A stretch of 5,749 nucleotides of DNA, taken from NCBI GenBank assembly GCA_945788545.1, contig CALZMK010000118.1, positions 1 to 5,749 on the forward strand, read 5' to 3'. Source of the stretch: an uncultured Prevotella sp. (GTDB taxonomy: Bacteria > Bacteroidota > Bacteroidia > Bacteroidales > Bacteroidaceae). The notes below the pieces were generated by a model. The model saw nothing but the letters and a program-made list of their open reading frames with translations, was not told the DNA's origin and searched no databases. The translations under genes and the position numbers were made by a program. The stretch's first letter is position 1. Every line of letters starts with the position of its first letter. Positions 1 to 5,749 of this stretch are shown here, in pieces.

Positions 1-1313
1 CTATATATATAAATAAGGTGAAAGCCATTGCCGACATTCTTCGTCCCTATGGCATTAAGACCTATCTCTCGGTGAACTTCGCCTCCCCGATGGCTTTAGG
101 TGGACTAAAGACTGCCGACCCGCTTGATCCCGAGGTGGCACAGTGGTGGAAAGACAAGGCAAAGGAGATTTATTCGATTATCCCCGACTTCGGAGGCTTC
201 CTCGTGAAGGCTAACTCAGAAGGTCAACCGGGTCCAGGCGACTATAACCGCAAGCACTCTGATGGTGCCAATATACTTGCCGATGCTGTCAAACCCTTTG
301 GAGGCATTATCATGTGGCGCTGCTTTGTATATGGCAACAAGCACAAGGGTGAAGACAGGGTGAAACAGGCTGTGACGGAGTTTGAACCTGAAGACGGACT
401 TTTCCGCGACAATGTCATATTGCAGGCAAAGAACGGTCCGCTCGACTTCCAACCCCGTGAACCTTATGCTCCAGTGTTCGACCAGATAAAGAAGACACCG
501 CTTATGGCTGAGCTGCAGATTACACAGGAATACCTCGGACAGAGTATTCATCTCACATATCTTGCTCCGATGTGGAAGGAGTTCTTCTCCTTTGTGTCTC
601 CCAATAGTTTAAAGGGTATAGCCGGTGTGGCAAATATCGGAGATGATACAAACTGGTGTGGACATCATTTCTCACAAGCCAACTGGTATGCTTTCGGTCG
701 CCTTGCGTGGAATCCCGAACTCACTTCAGAGGCAATAGCCAAGGAATGGCTCTTGCAGACGTTCGATCCGGCTATTCTTCCCTCAGCCCTCGACATCATG
801 CTTCGCAGTCATGAGGCTTGTGTGGATTATATGATGCCACTTGGATTACACCACATATTCAAGGCCGATCATCATTACGGTCCAGAGCCCGACGGCAATC
901 AGCCTCACTTCCCCGAGGAGTGGAAACCGGTGTATTACCATAAGGCAGACAGTGTGGGAGTGGGTTTCAACCGTTCGTCTGCAGGCACCAATGCCGTGAG
1001 CCAATATCGCGCTCCTTACAATACTATGTATGACAACATCGACACATGCCCCGAGGAGTATCTCCTATGGTTCCATCATGTGCCTTGGACACGCAAGATG
1101 AAAAGCGGACGCACACTATGGCAGGAGTTGCAGTGGCACTACAATCATGGAGTGGCAGAGGTGGAGGACTTTGTCAAGATATGGCATTCACTGAAGCCAA
1201 ATGTAGATGACCAACGCTATCGAGAGGTGGATGAACGATTGCAGAAGCATCTGCAGAACGCACGCGAATGGCGTGACACTTGTCTTGGGTATTTCGGGAG
1301 TTACTGCTTCTGA
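1..1313 (+). CDS. aguA: GH67 alpha-glucuronidase, 5'-truncated by window edge
   Basis: Xylan alpha-1,2-glucuronidase, which removes (4-O-methyl)glucuronic acid from the non-reducing-end xylose of xylo-oligosaccharides. The frame is open to the window start (IYINK before the GTG at 18), and that stretch fits the conserved helix leading into RPYGIKTYLSVNF, so the GTG is internal and not a start. About 436 codons are present; family members have roughly 650-710 residues, so about 200-240 residues (signal peptide and N-terminal domain) are missing. Counting from the GTG codon as 1, the expected catalytic residues are present: general acid Glu68 in KANSEGQPGP, and the acidic pair Asp143 (NGPLDFQ) and Glu171 (ITQEYLGQ). 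The 28-residue Asp-Glu spacing equals that of Asp365 and Glu393 in Cellvibrio GlcA67A. The C-terminal domain has the family motif LLWFHHVPW and ends naturally at FGSYCF. Next to a SusC-like gene this implies a glucuronoxylan locus. Family assignment is very secure; periplasmic location cannot be judged here. Confidence 0.95.
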   Translation, partial: IYINKVKAIADILRPYGIKTYLSVNFASPMALGGLKTADPLDPEVAQWWKDKAKEIYSIIPDFGGFLVKANSEGQPGPGDYNRKHSDGANILADAVKPFGGIIMWRCFVYGNKHKGEDRVKQAVTEFEPEDGLFRDNVILQAKNGPLDFQPREPYAPVFDQIKKTPLMAELQITQEYLGQSIHLTYLAPMWKEFFSFVSPNSLKGIAGVANIGDDTNWCGHHFSQANWYAFGRLAWNPELTSEAIAKEWLLQTFDPAILPSALDIMLRSHEACVDYMMPLGLHHIFKADHHYGPEPDGNQPHFPEEWKPVYYHKADSVGVGFNRSSAGTNAVSQYRAPYNTMYDNIDTCPEEYLLWFHHVPWTRKMKSGRTLWQELQWHYNHGVAEVEDFVKIWHSLKPNVDDQRYREVDERLQKHLQNAREWRDTCLGYFGSYCF

Positions 1314-1365
1314 ATGAAAATATCTGTGTGTGTTCGTACACATTGGCCTAAAATGCGAAAATAAT

Positions 1366-1385
1366 AATCAAAATGATTTTTTTTT
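1366..1385 (+). terminator. possible weak intrinsic terminator after the GH67 gene
   Basis: A 5-bp stem AATCA/TGATT with an AAA loop merges into a run of nine T residues (1377-1385), 53 bases after the GH67 stop codon. The stem has only one G-C pair, so it would be a poor terminator on its own. A second small hairpin, TGTGT/ACACA around the tetraloop TCGT (1329-1342), lies just upstream but has no T-run. The position between two genes, with a new promoter immediately downstream, favours some termination here. Confidence 0.3.
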
Positions 1386-1394
1386 CTGAAATTG

Positions 1395-1426
1395 TTTGGT
1401 AGTTTGGGGATTTTTACGTAAGTTTG
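1395..1426 (+). promoter_or_regulatory. Bacteroidota-type promoter (-33 TTTG, -7 TAnnTTTG) of the regulator gene
   Basis: TTTG at 1395-1398 is followed after exactly 20 bases by TAAGTTTG at 1419-1426. This matches the Bacteroidota primary-sigma consensus TTTG-N19-21-TAnnTTTG. Transcription would start near 1431-1434, leaving a short leader of roughly 25-35 bases before the ATG at 1456 or 1468. It implies that the regulator is transcribed independently of the GH67 gene. The -7 box lies in the loop of the inverted repeat at 1403-1444, so occupancy of that repeat would probably affect this promoter. Confidence 0.65.
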
Positions 1427-1444
1427 CACTCGTAAATCCCCAAA
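1403..1444. repeat. long inverted repeat around the regulator promoter -7 box
   Basis: The left arm TTTGGGGATTTTTACG (1403-1418) and right arm CGTAAATCCCCAAA (1431-1444) pair over 14 bp; the only defect is two extra T residues in the left arm. The 12-base centre (1419-1430) contains the whole -7 box TAAGTTTG. The right arm spans the predicted transcription start, so a transcript from the local promoter would not carry the full hairpin; read-through RNA from the GH67 gene would. No T-run follows, so it is not a standard terminator. The likeliest role is an operator (inference). Confidence 0.6.
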
Positions 1445-1455
1445 AAGACCTGTTA

Positions 1456-4449
1456 ATGCTAACAAAGATGAAGAGAATATTATTGGTTCTAACCGTTATA
1501 ACTATCTCGATTTCCTGTATGGCTCTTTCCATATGGGAACAGAATCGTTATAATGTCTCTATTCTCGACATGAGTTCAGGTCTGCCCCACAACTGGGTAA
1601 ATTCCGTTTATGAAGACAGTCGCGGTTTTATATGGGTCGCCACCTACGGCGGCGGTTTAGTGCGTTATGATGGTTATGTATTCACCAAACCATATTCCAC
1701 CGAGAACATGCTTATGCATAGTAATTCCTGCCGCAGTGTGGTGGAAGATCGTTATGGCCGTCTTTGGGTAGTGTTCGACGAGGGTGTATCTGTCATCAGT
1801 CTCGACACCTATCGCACTGTCGGTGAGGAATCCTTTGGCAGGGATATCAGCAAGATACTACAACAAGATGCCGTGAAGGTGATTCGCGACCTTCGTGACA
1901 ATATATGGTTGCTTGCAGGAAAGAAAGCCTACAAGTTCATTTTCGGCGAGGATGGTAAGATAAAGAAACTCTATTCCGTGGCATTTACTTCGAATACTCC
2001 TGATATTGCACTTGCTGATGTTGATGGTGACGGTGATGTGTGGGCTGCCATTGACGAGGGTATTTATAAAATCAAGGTTGAGCGAGGCAAACTCGTAAAG
2101 TGTCCTGTCAAGCAGTTGGCTCCACTCTTTGGCAAGGCTTATTTTACCGATTTCATGCTTCATGATGGTGACATGTGGGTGAGCACCAACGTGGGGCTCT
2201 ATCGCTATCATACAGACGGGGGTACAATGCAGTATTATTCTCACAATCCATCCGTGCCTACAAGTCTTGCCCACAATTATACTACTTGCCTTGCCGTAGG
2301 GCCTACTGGTCATCTCCTGGTAGGTTCATTGGGAGGGGCACATATTTATAATTATAATGATGATAGCTTTGTCCGTCTGCGTTGCGACAACTATACCTAT
2401 GGACTGCGATTGTCCAGCAATTTCGTGCATTGTATGTATGTACACGAAGGTAGTGTGTGGATTGGTACCGACAATGGTGGCATTACGAAATTCTCAAGAC
2501 GACAGCTTAATCTCGACAATATTGTTAATATCCCGGGCGATGCAGCCTCATTGTCAGCAGGTTGCGTCAATGCCACATACGTCGAGCCTGATGGTACATT
2601 GTGGGTGGGAACTGTTGACGGAGGACTCAATCGCAGGGCTGCAGGAGAAAAGACATTCACTCATTTCACTATATCAAATTCTCCACTTATCCATAATTCG
2701 GTGAGTACGCTCATTGCCAATGGACGCACTCTTTGGATTGGAACATGGGGAGGAGGAATGTATTGGCTAGATATGGATAACCCCCAAACGATACATCGTC
2801 TTGAGGTGCAACCCGAGTATGCGCGCCTTATTTTGCATGTAGGCGCCCTTGCCTACGACAATCGCAACCAAGGGTTGTGGATAGGCAGCAACGATGGAAT
2901 TTTCTTCTATGACTCGCGTAGTCACAAGATGCTTATGCCTTTCGATGGCTGTGACCTTGTGCGAGGCTGTATCGGTTCGCTTATTGACTCCCGCGGTCGT
3001 TTGTGGATGGGATGTATGACCGGTATGCGTGTCATCGACCTCCATTCACGACGCAACGGCAAGTTTGTTTGCGACAGTTATATGTATAAACTCGACAATC
3101 CCCAATCCCAACTCATCGACAAAATAACATGTTTCTGCGAGACTCGCGACAGCAGTATCTATGTTGGTTCGAATGGTAATGGTATATATGTTCTCACTGG
3201 TGAGAACAATGACAAAATGACATTCAAGTCATACACCACCCAGGAAGGATTAGCCAACAACGGTGTGAAAGGTATCGTTGAGGGCACCTACGGACGCTTG
3301 TGGATAGCCACCAACAACGGACTCTCGGTGATGAATCCCAAGGATGAGGCCTTTTCCAACTATGGAGAGGTGGATGGTTTGTTATGCAGCAAGTTTTATT
3401 GGAATGCTGCCGTATGCGAGGGCAACAAGATTTATCTTGGCAGTGAGATGGGACTCACAGCCATCAATGTAGATGAGATGGCAACTCGTACAGCCAGCAA
3501 GGTGGTGCTCACCAGTCTCAATGTGGATAACACCTCAATACTTTCCGCCAGCCGCTTTCTCGATGCCGACATATCGGTGGCAAAACGTATTACACTCCAT
3601 GAGAGCGACAAATCATTCGAGATTTTCTTCTCCACCCTTCGCTACGAAGGTGACGGACGCTCAGTATATTGCTATCGTATGAAGGAATTCGAAAAGGAAT
3701 GGATACAGACGCGAGCCGGCGATCATTCGGTGCGCTACACCAATCTGCCTCCAGGGAAATACACTTTCGAGGTGAAATGTCTCTCTGCCTTGTCCGACGA
3801 TGAGGGTAATGTGACGAGTATCGAGGTGGTCATCCATCCTTATTTCTATAAGACATGGTGGTTTATGCTCATAGTCTTCCTGTTGATAGTCTTCATCGCC
3901 TATCGCTTCTATCTCAATCGTGTGGAGAAACTCAAGCGCGAGGAGGGAGAGAAGATGCTATTGCCTATACGCAATGCCCTCAGCAGTGCAGAGAACCCCA
4001 TTGAACTGCAGGAGCGCATACGCACCATAGTTGAAAACCACCGACAATTCCGTCGTAGCACTGCCAAGAGTGTGGAGCTCGACCAGGAAAAGGAGTTGGA
4101 GCATGCACACGACTTTATGACCGAAGTATTCAAGGCGATGGAGGAGGGATATATGGATTCAGGCTTCGACATCGAGCAACTTGCCGAGAGTATGAAGATG
4201 AGTCGCAGTGCCCTCACCAAAAAACTGAGGGAGGAGACCGGCCTTACCGTCGGTCAGCTCCTCAAGGACTATCGTCTCAATATAGCACGAGAGATTCTCG
4301 TGAAGAATTCAGGAAACAGAAATATTACCGAAATAGCCTATCGAGTAGGATTCAACGACCCGAAGTACTTTACACGCTGTTTTACTAAGAAATATGGCAT
4401 TAGTCCCTCGGGATACGTGGATACAGTGGAGAAAAACGCAGAAAATTGA
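1456..4449 (+). CDS. membrane-bound propeller/Y_Y_Y sensor fused to AraC-type HTH (HTCS-like, lacking kinase and receiver)
   Basis: Probable transcription activator of the PUL that senses a carbohydrate in the periplasm. Numbered from the ATG at 1456 (997 aa): signal peptide about 5-25 (MKRILLVLTVITISIS); 14 reg_prop blades at about 48-672 with repeated D/G-x-LW-[IV]-G/A cores such as GTLWVGT, RTLWIGT and GRLWIAT, consistent with two seven-bladed propellers; Y_Y_Y domain about 717-795 (YRMKEFEKEW, YTNLPPGKYTFEV); membrane helix 801-820; charged helical linker 821-885; AraC/HTH_18 domain about 904-988 with both helix-turn-helix units (IEQLAESMKMSRSALTKKL and ITEIAYRVGFNDPKYFTRCF). Classic HTCS proteins have about 1,300-1,400 residues; no HEFRTPL H-box, ATP-binding boxes or receiver aspartate is seen, and the frame is continuous. 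The frame stays open upstream to a TTG at 1396, but this overlaps the -33 box and gives an unlikely N-terminus. ATG 1456 and ATG 1468 are both plausible; the latter gives a tighter signal peptide. The probable target site lies just after the stop codon. Confidence 0.9.
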   Translation: MLTKMKRILLVLTVITISISCMALSIWEQNRYNVSILDMSSGLPHNWVNSVYEDSRGFIWVATYGGGLVRYDGYVFTKPYSTENMLMHSNSCRSVVEDRYGRLWVVFDEGVSVISLDTYRTVGEESFGRDISKILQQDAVKVIRDLRDNIWLLAGKKAYKFIFGEDGKIKKLYSVAFTSNTPDIALADVDGDGDVWAAIDEGIYKIKVERGKLVKCPVKQLAPLFGKAYFTDFMLHDGDMWVSTNVGLYRYHTDGGTMQYYSHNPSVPTSLAHNYTTCLAVGPTGHLLVGSLGGAHIYNYNDDSFVRLRCDNYTYGLRLSSNFVHCMYVHEGSVWIGTDNGGITKFSRRQLNLDNIVNIPGDAASLSAGCVNATYVEPDGTLWVGTVDGGLNRRAAGEKTFTHFTISNSPLIHNSVSTLIANGRTLWIGTWGGGMYWLDMDNPQTIHRLEVQPEYARLILHVGALAYDNRNQGLWIGSNDGIFFYDSRSHKMLMPFDGCDLVRGCIGSLIDSRGRLWMGCMTGMRVIDLHSRRNGKFVCDSYMYKLDNPQSQLIDKITCFCETRDSSIYVGSNGNGIYVLTGENNDKMTFKSYTTQEGLANNGVKGIVEGTYGRLWIATNNGLSVMNPKDEAFSNYGEVDGLLCSKFYWNAAVCEGNKIYLGSEMGLTAINVDEMATRTASKVVLTSLNVDNTSILSASRFLDADISVAKRITLHESDKSFEIFFSTLRYEGDGRSVYCYRMKEFEKEWIQTRAGDHSVRYTNLPPGKYTFEVKCLSALSDDEGNVTSIEVVIHPYFYKTWWFMLIVFLLIVFIAYRFYLNRVEKLKREEGEKMLLPIRNALSSAENPIELQERIRTIVENHRQFRRSTAKSVELDQEKELEHAHDFMTEVFKAMEEGYMDSGFDIEQLAESMKMSRSALTKKLREETGLTVGQLLKDYRLNIAREILVKNSGNRNITEIAYRVGFNDPKYFTRCFTKKYGISPSGYVDTVEKNAEN

Positions 4450-4451
4450 CG

Positions 4452-4495
4452 AAAATCAAGGTTTGTCCACCTAAAATGTTGATTTGTCCACCTAA
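4452..4495 (+). repeat. two tandem 21-bp direct repeats, candidate AraC-type operator
   Basis: A perfect 13-bp core TTTGTCCACCTAA occurs at 4462-4474 and 4483-4495, with a start-to-start distance of 21 bp (two helical turns). The similarity extends upstream as AAAATnnnGn before each core, giving two 23-base units (4452-4474 and 4473-4495) that share two bases. The downstream copy covers the place where the -33 element of the following promoter would be. This is the arrangement used by AraC-family activators such as AraC at araI1/I2, whose half-sites are direct repeats 21 bp apart. The neighbouring regulator with an AraC-type domain is the obvious candidate binder (inference). Confidence 0.7.
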
Positions 4496-4512
4496 CTTCT
4501 TTATATCTTTAC

Positions 4513-4520
4513 TAATTTTG
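4513..4520 (+). promoter_or_regulatory. -7 box of the SusC-like gene promoter, without a -33 match
   Basis: TAATTTTG matches the Bacteroidota -7 consensus TAnnTTTG. At the 19-21 base spacing there is no TTTG; instead the end of the second 21-bp repeat (CACCTAA) occupies that position. A promoter with a good -7 box and a protein site in place of -33 suggests dependence on an activator. Transcription would start near 4525-4528, giving a leader of about 50 bases that is AT-rich and lacks a Shine-Dalgarno sequence, as is normal for this phylum. A less likely alternative -7 is TATCTTTA at 4504-4511. Confidence 0.55.
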
Positions 4521-4574
4521 CGACCAAATTTGAAACAATTCATAATTAAAAACAAACCTAAATGTAATTAAACA

Positions 4575-5749
4575 ATGAGGAAACAATTAATCTCAATGAT
4601 GCTCTGTCTGGGCACTGTTGGTGCAGTTTCACTCTGCCCGACTCCGGCTTTTGCCGCAGTGACCCAGAACCAGACTATTAAGGTCAAGGGACAGGTTGTT
4701 GATGAAACAGGTGAACCATTGGTAGGTGCTACTGTCAAGGTGAAGGACTCTGCCACTGGAACAATCACCGACTTCGACGGCAACTTCCAGTTGGACGTTA
4801 AATCGAATGCCACACTTGTGGTAAGTTACTTAGGCTATAAGAATCGCGAGATTGCCGTGCGCGGACGTGCAGTCCTCGATCCTATCAAGCTTGATTCTGA
4901 CAACAACATGCTCGAGCAGGTTGTCGTTGTGGGTTACGGTACACAGAAGAAAGCCGACCTTACAGGTTCTGTGTCTATCGTCAACGCTGAAGAAATGAAG
5001 AAGGTGTCCAACAGCAACATCTCTACCATGCTGGAAGGTAAGGTTGCTGGTGTTCAGATTACCTCTGATGGACAACCTGGTGCCGACCCATCTGTACGTA
5101 TCCGTGGTATCGGATCATTCGGTAGCACAGCACCTCTTTATGTAATAGACGGTGTGCCCATGGGTACTACCATCCGTGATTTCTCTCCAAATGATATCGA
5201 GACCATCCAGGTGCTCAAGGATGCTGCCGCAGGTGCTATCTACGGTTCGCGTGCCGCCAATGGTGTGATCATCATCACCACCAAGAACGGTAAGAAGGAC
5301 CAGCCCCTGAAGGTGAACTATACTGGCTACTTCGGTGTTGACCAGATTCCAAGCGACGTATATGACGTGATGGATGCCGACCAGTATAGCAACTATATCG
5401 GTCAGGCTTGCGCCAACTCCGGCACAACTCTTCCTGGTGGTTATAGCCTCGACGCTGCCACAGGCAAGTATAAGTTCCAGGACAATACCAACACCGATTG
5501 GTTTAAGGAGGTATTCAAGACAGGTACCCGTCAGAACCACAACGTCAACTTCAGTGGCGGTAGTGCAAACAGCACATACAATGTGGGACTCGACTATTTC
5601 CAGCAGAAGGGTACACTCGAGGGTGCAGGACCTAACTATACTCGTTACACTGCACGTATCAACAACACCATGGACACCAAGTTCGTGAAATTCCGCACAA
5701 GTGTTGTTTATTCTCACTCCGATCAGGACAACATGGGTCTCTCCAATGC
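4575..5749 (+). CDS. SusC/RagA-family TonB-dependent outer-membrane transporter, 3'-truncated by window edge
   Basis: Outer-membrane importer of oligosaccharides, expected to pair with a SusD-like lipoprotein encoded downstream, outside the window. The frame is open from ATG 4575 to the window end (391 full codons; complete family members have about 1,000). Seen in order: signal peptide 1-27 with an AFA cleavage site; carboxypeptidase-regulatory-like domain about 36-110 (VKGQVVDETGEPLVGATV, DFDGNFQL); TonB-box region EQVVVVGYGTQKK at 114-126; plug domain about 127-235 with VRIRGIGSFG, LYVIDGVP and the SusC signature VLKDAAAGAIYGSRAANGV; then the first beta-barrel strands from about 245. There is no N-terminal STN domain, so control through an ECF sigma/anti-sigma pair is unlikely; this fits control by the adjacent AraC-type regulator. 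Codon choice is biased to AAG, GGT and CGT, as in highly expressed genes. The substrate is inferred from the GH67 neighbour (glucuronoxylan fragments) and is not shown by this sequence. Confidence 0.95.
   Translation, partial: MRKQLISMMLCLGTVGAVSLCPTPAFAAVTQNQTIKVKGQVVDETGEPLVGATVKVKDSATGTITDFDGNFQLDVKSNATLVVSYLGYKNREIAVRGRAVLDPIKLDSDNNMLEQVVVVGYGTQKKADLTGSVSIVNAEEMKKVSNSNISTMLEGKVAGVQITSDGQPGADPSVRIRGIGSFGSTAPLYVIDGVPMGTTIRDFSPNDIETIQVLKDAAAGAIYGSRAANGVIIITTKNGKKDQPLKVNYTGYFGVDQIPSDVYDVMDADQYSNYIGQACANSGTTLPGGYSLDAATGKYKFQDNTNTDWFKEVFKTGTRQNHNVNFSGGSANSTYNVGLDYFQQKGTLEGAGPNYTRYTARINNTMDTKFVKFRTSVVYSHSDQDNMGLSN

Noticed and set aside
216..551. Minus-strand open frame of 111 codons inside the GH67 gene
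   Set aside because: It overlaps the GH67 catalytic core, including all three acidic residues, and shows no domain of its own.
1329..1342. Hairpin TGTGT/ACACA with tetraloop TCGT as the GH67 terminator
   Set aside because: It has a short stem with no T-run after it; it is mentioned only as context for the weak terminator at 1366-1385.
1347..1355. CCTAAAATG shared with the first 21-bp repeat (4470-4478), suggesting an autoregulatory site upstream of the regulator
   Set aside because: Only nine AT-rich bases match, the TTTGTCCA half of the core is absent, and there is no second copy at 21 bp. A chance match between two short intergenic regions is plausible.
1403..1444. Invertible promoter (inverton) flanked by inverted repeats
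   Set aside because: The two arms are only 12 bases apart, and known Bacteroides invertible promoters have arms separated by about 100 bases or more. No recombinase gene is in view, and inversion of 12 bases would simply destroy the -7 box.
1480..1520. Lipoprotein signal at the Cys in ISISCMAL of the regulator
   Set aside because: The -3 position is Ser rather than Leu, Val or Ile, and the protein has its own membrane helix near residue 810, so a lipid anchor is neither matched nor needed.
1858..2313. Minus-strand open frame of 151 codons, and other antisense or offset frames inside the regulator gene
   Set aside because: They overlap continuous propeller repeats in the + frame, have no promoter or leader, and show no recognisable domain.
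3916..4164. A frameshift or stop that would have removed the kinase and receiver recently
   Set aside because: The reading frame is continuous from the membrane helix to the HTH and no remnant of H-box, N-box, G-box or receiver motifs appears in other frames of this stretch.
5115..5717. 200-codon open frame on the minus strand
   Set aside because: It lies wholly inside the SusC-like gene, which has clear family motifs throughout this stretch. The antisense protein is low-complexity (rich in V, T, C) and resembles no family; it is a by-product of codon bias on the other strand.

Overview
The window reads as part of a polysaccharide utilization locus (PUL) from a member of the Bacteroidota, most likely Bacteroidales and possibly Prevotella-like. 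The pointers are a SusC/RagA-type outer-membrane transporter, a sensor built on the Bacteroidota two-component-propeller plan, promoter boxes of the TTTG / TAnnTTTG type, and A-rich leaders without Shine-Dalgarno sequences. The genus is inference; the phylum is well supported.

Layout, all on the + strand. (1) Positions 1-1313 hold the C-terminal two thirds of a GH67 alpha-glucuronidase; its 5' end lies outside the window. (2) Positions 1314-1455 form a short intergenic region with a weak terminator-like hairpin plus T-run, then a good Bacteroidota promoter whose -7 box sits in the loop of a long inverted repeat. (3) Positions 1456-4449 encode a 997-residue membrane regulator with a signal peptide, 14 propeller blades, a Y_Y_Y domain, one membrane segment and an AraC-type DNA-binding domain. 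It has the outer parts of a hybrid two-component system (HTCS) protein, but the histidine kinase and receiver are absent and a linker of about 65 residues takes their place. (4) Positions 4450-4574 contain two tandem 21-bp units sharing a perfect 13-bp core (TTTGTCCACCTAA), placed where the -33 element of the next promoter should be, followed by a -7 box and an AT-rich leader. (5) From 4575 to the window end runs the first 391 codons of a SusC-like TonB-dependent transporter, cut by the window edge.

Proposed working model (inference): the transporter imports glucuronic-acid-decorated xylo-oligosaccharides, the GH67 enzyme removes (4-O-methyl)glucuronate from them, and the regulator senses an oligosaccharide in the periplasm and activates the transporter operon by binding the 21-bp direct repeats. 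The two points most worth a second look are the kinase-less architecture of the regulator and the AraC-style tandem operator directly after its stop codon. No RNA gene, insertion sequence, CRISPR array or attachment site was seen.
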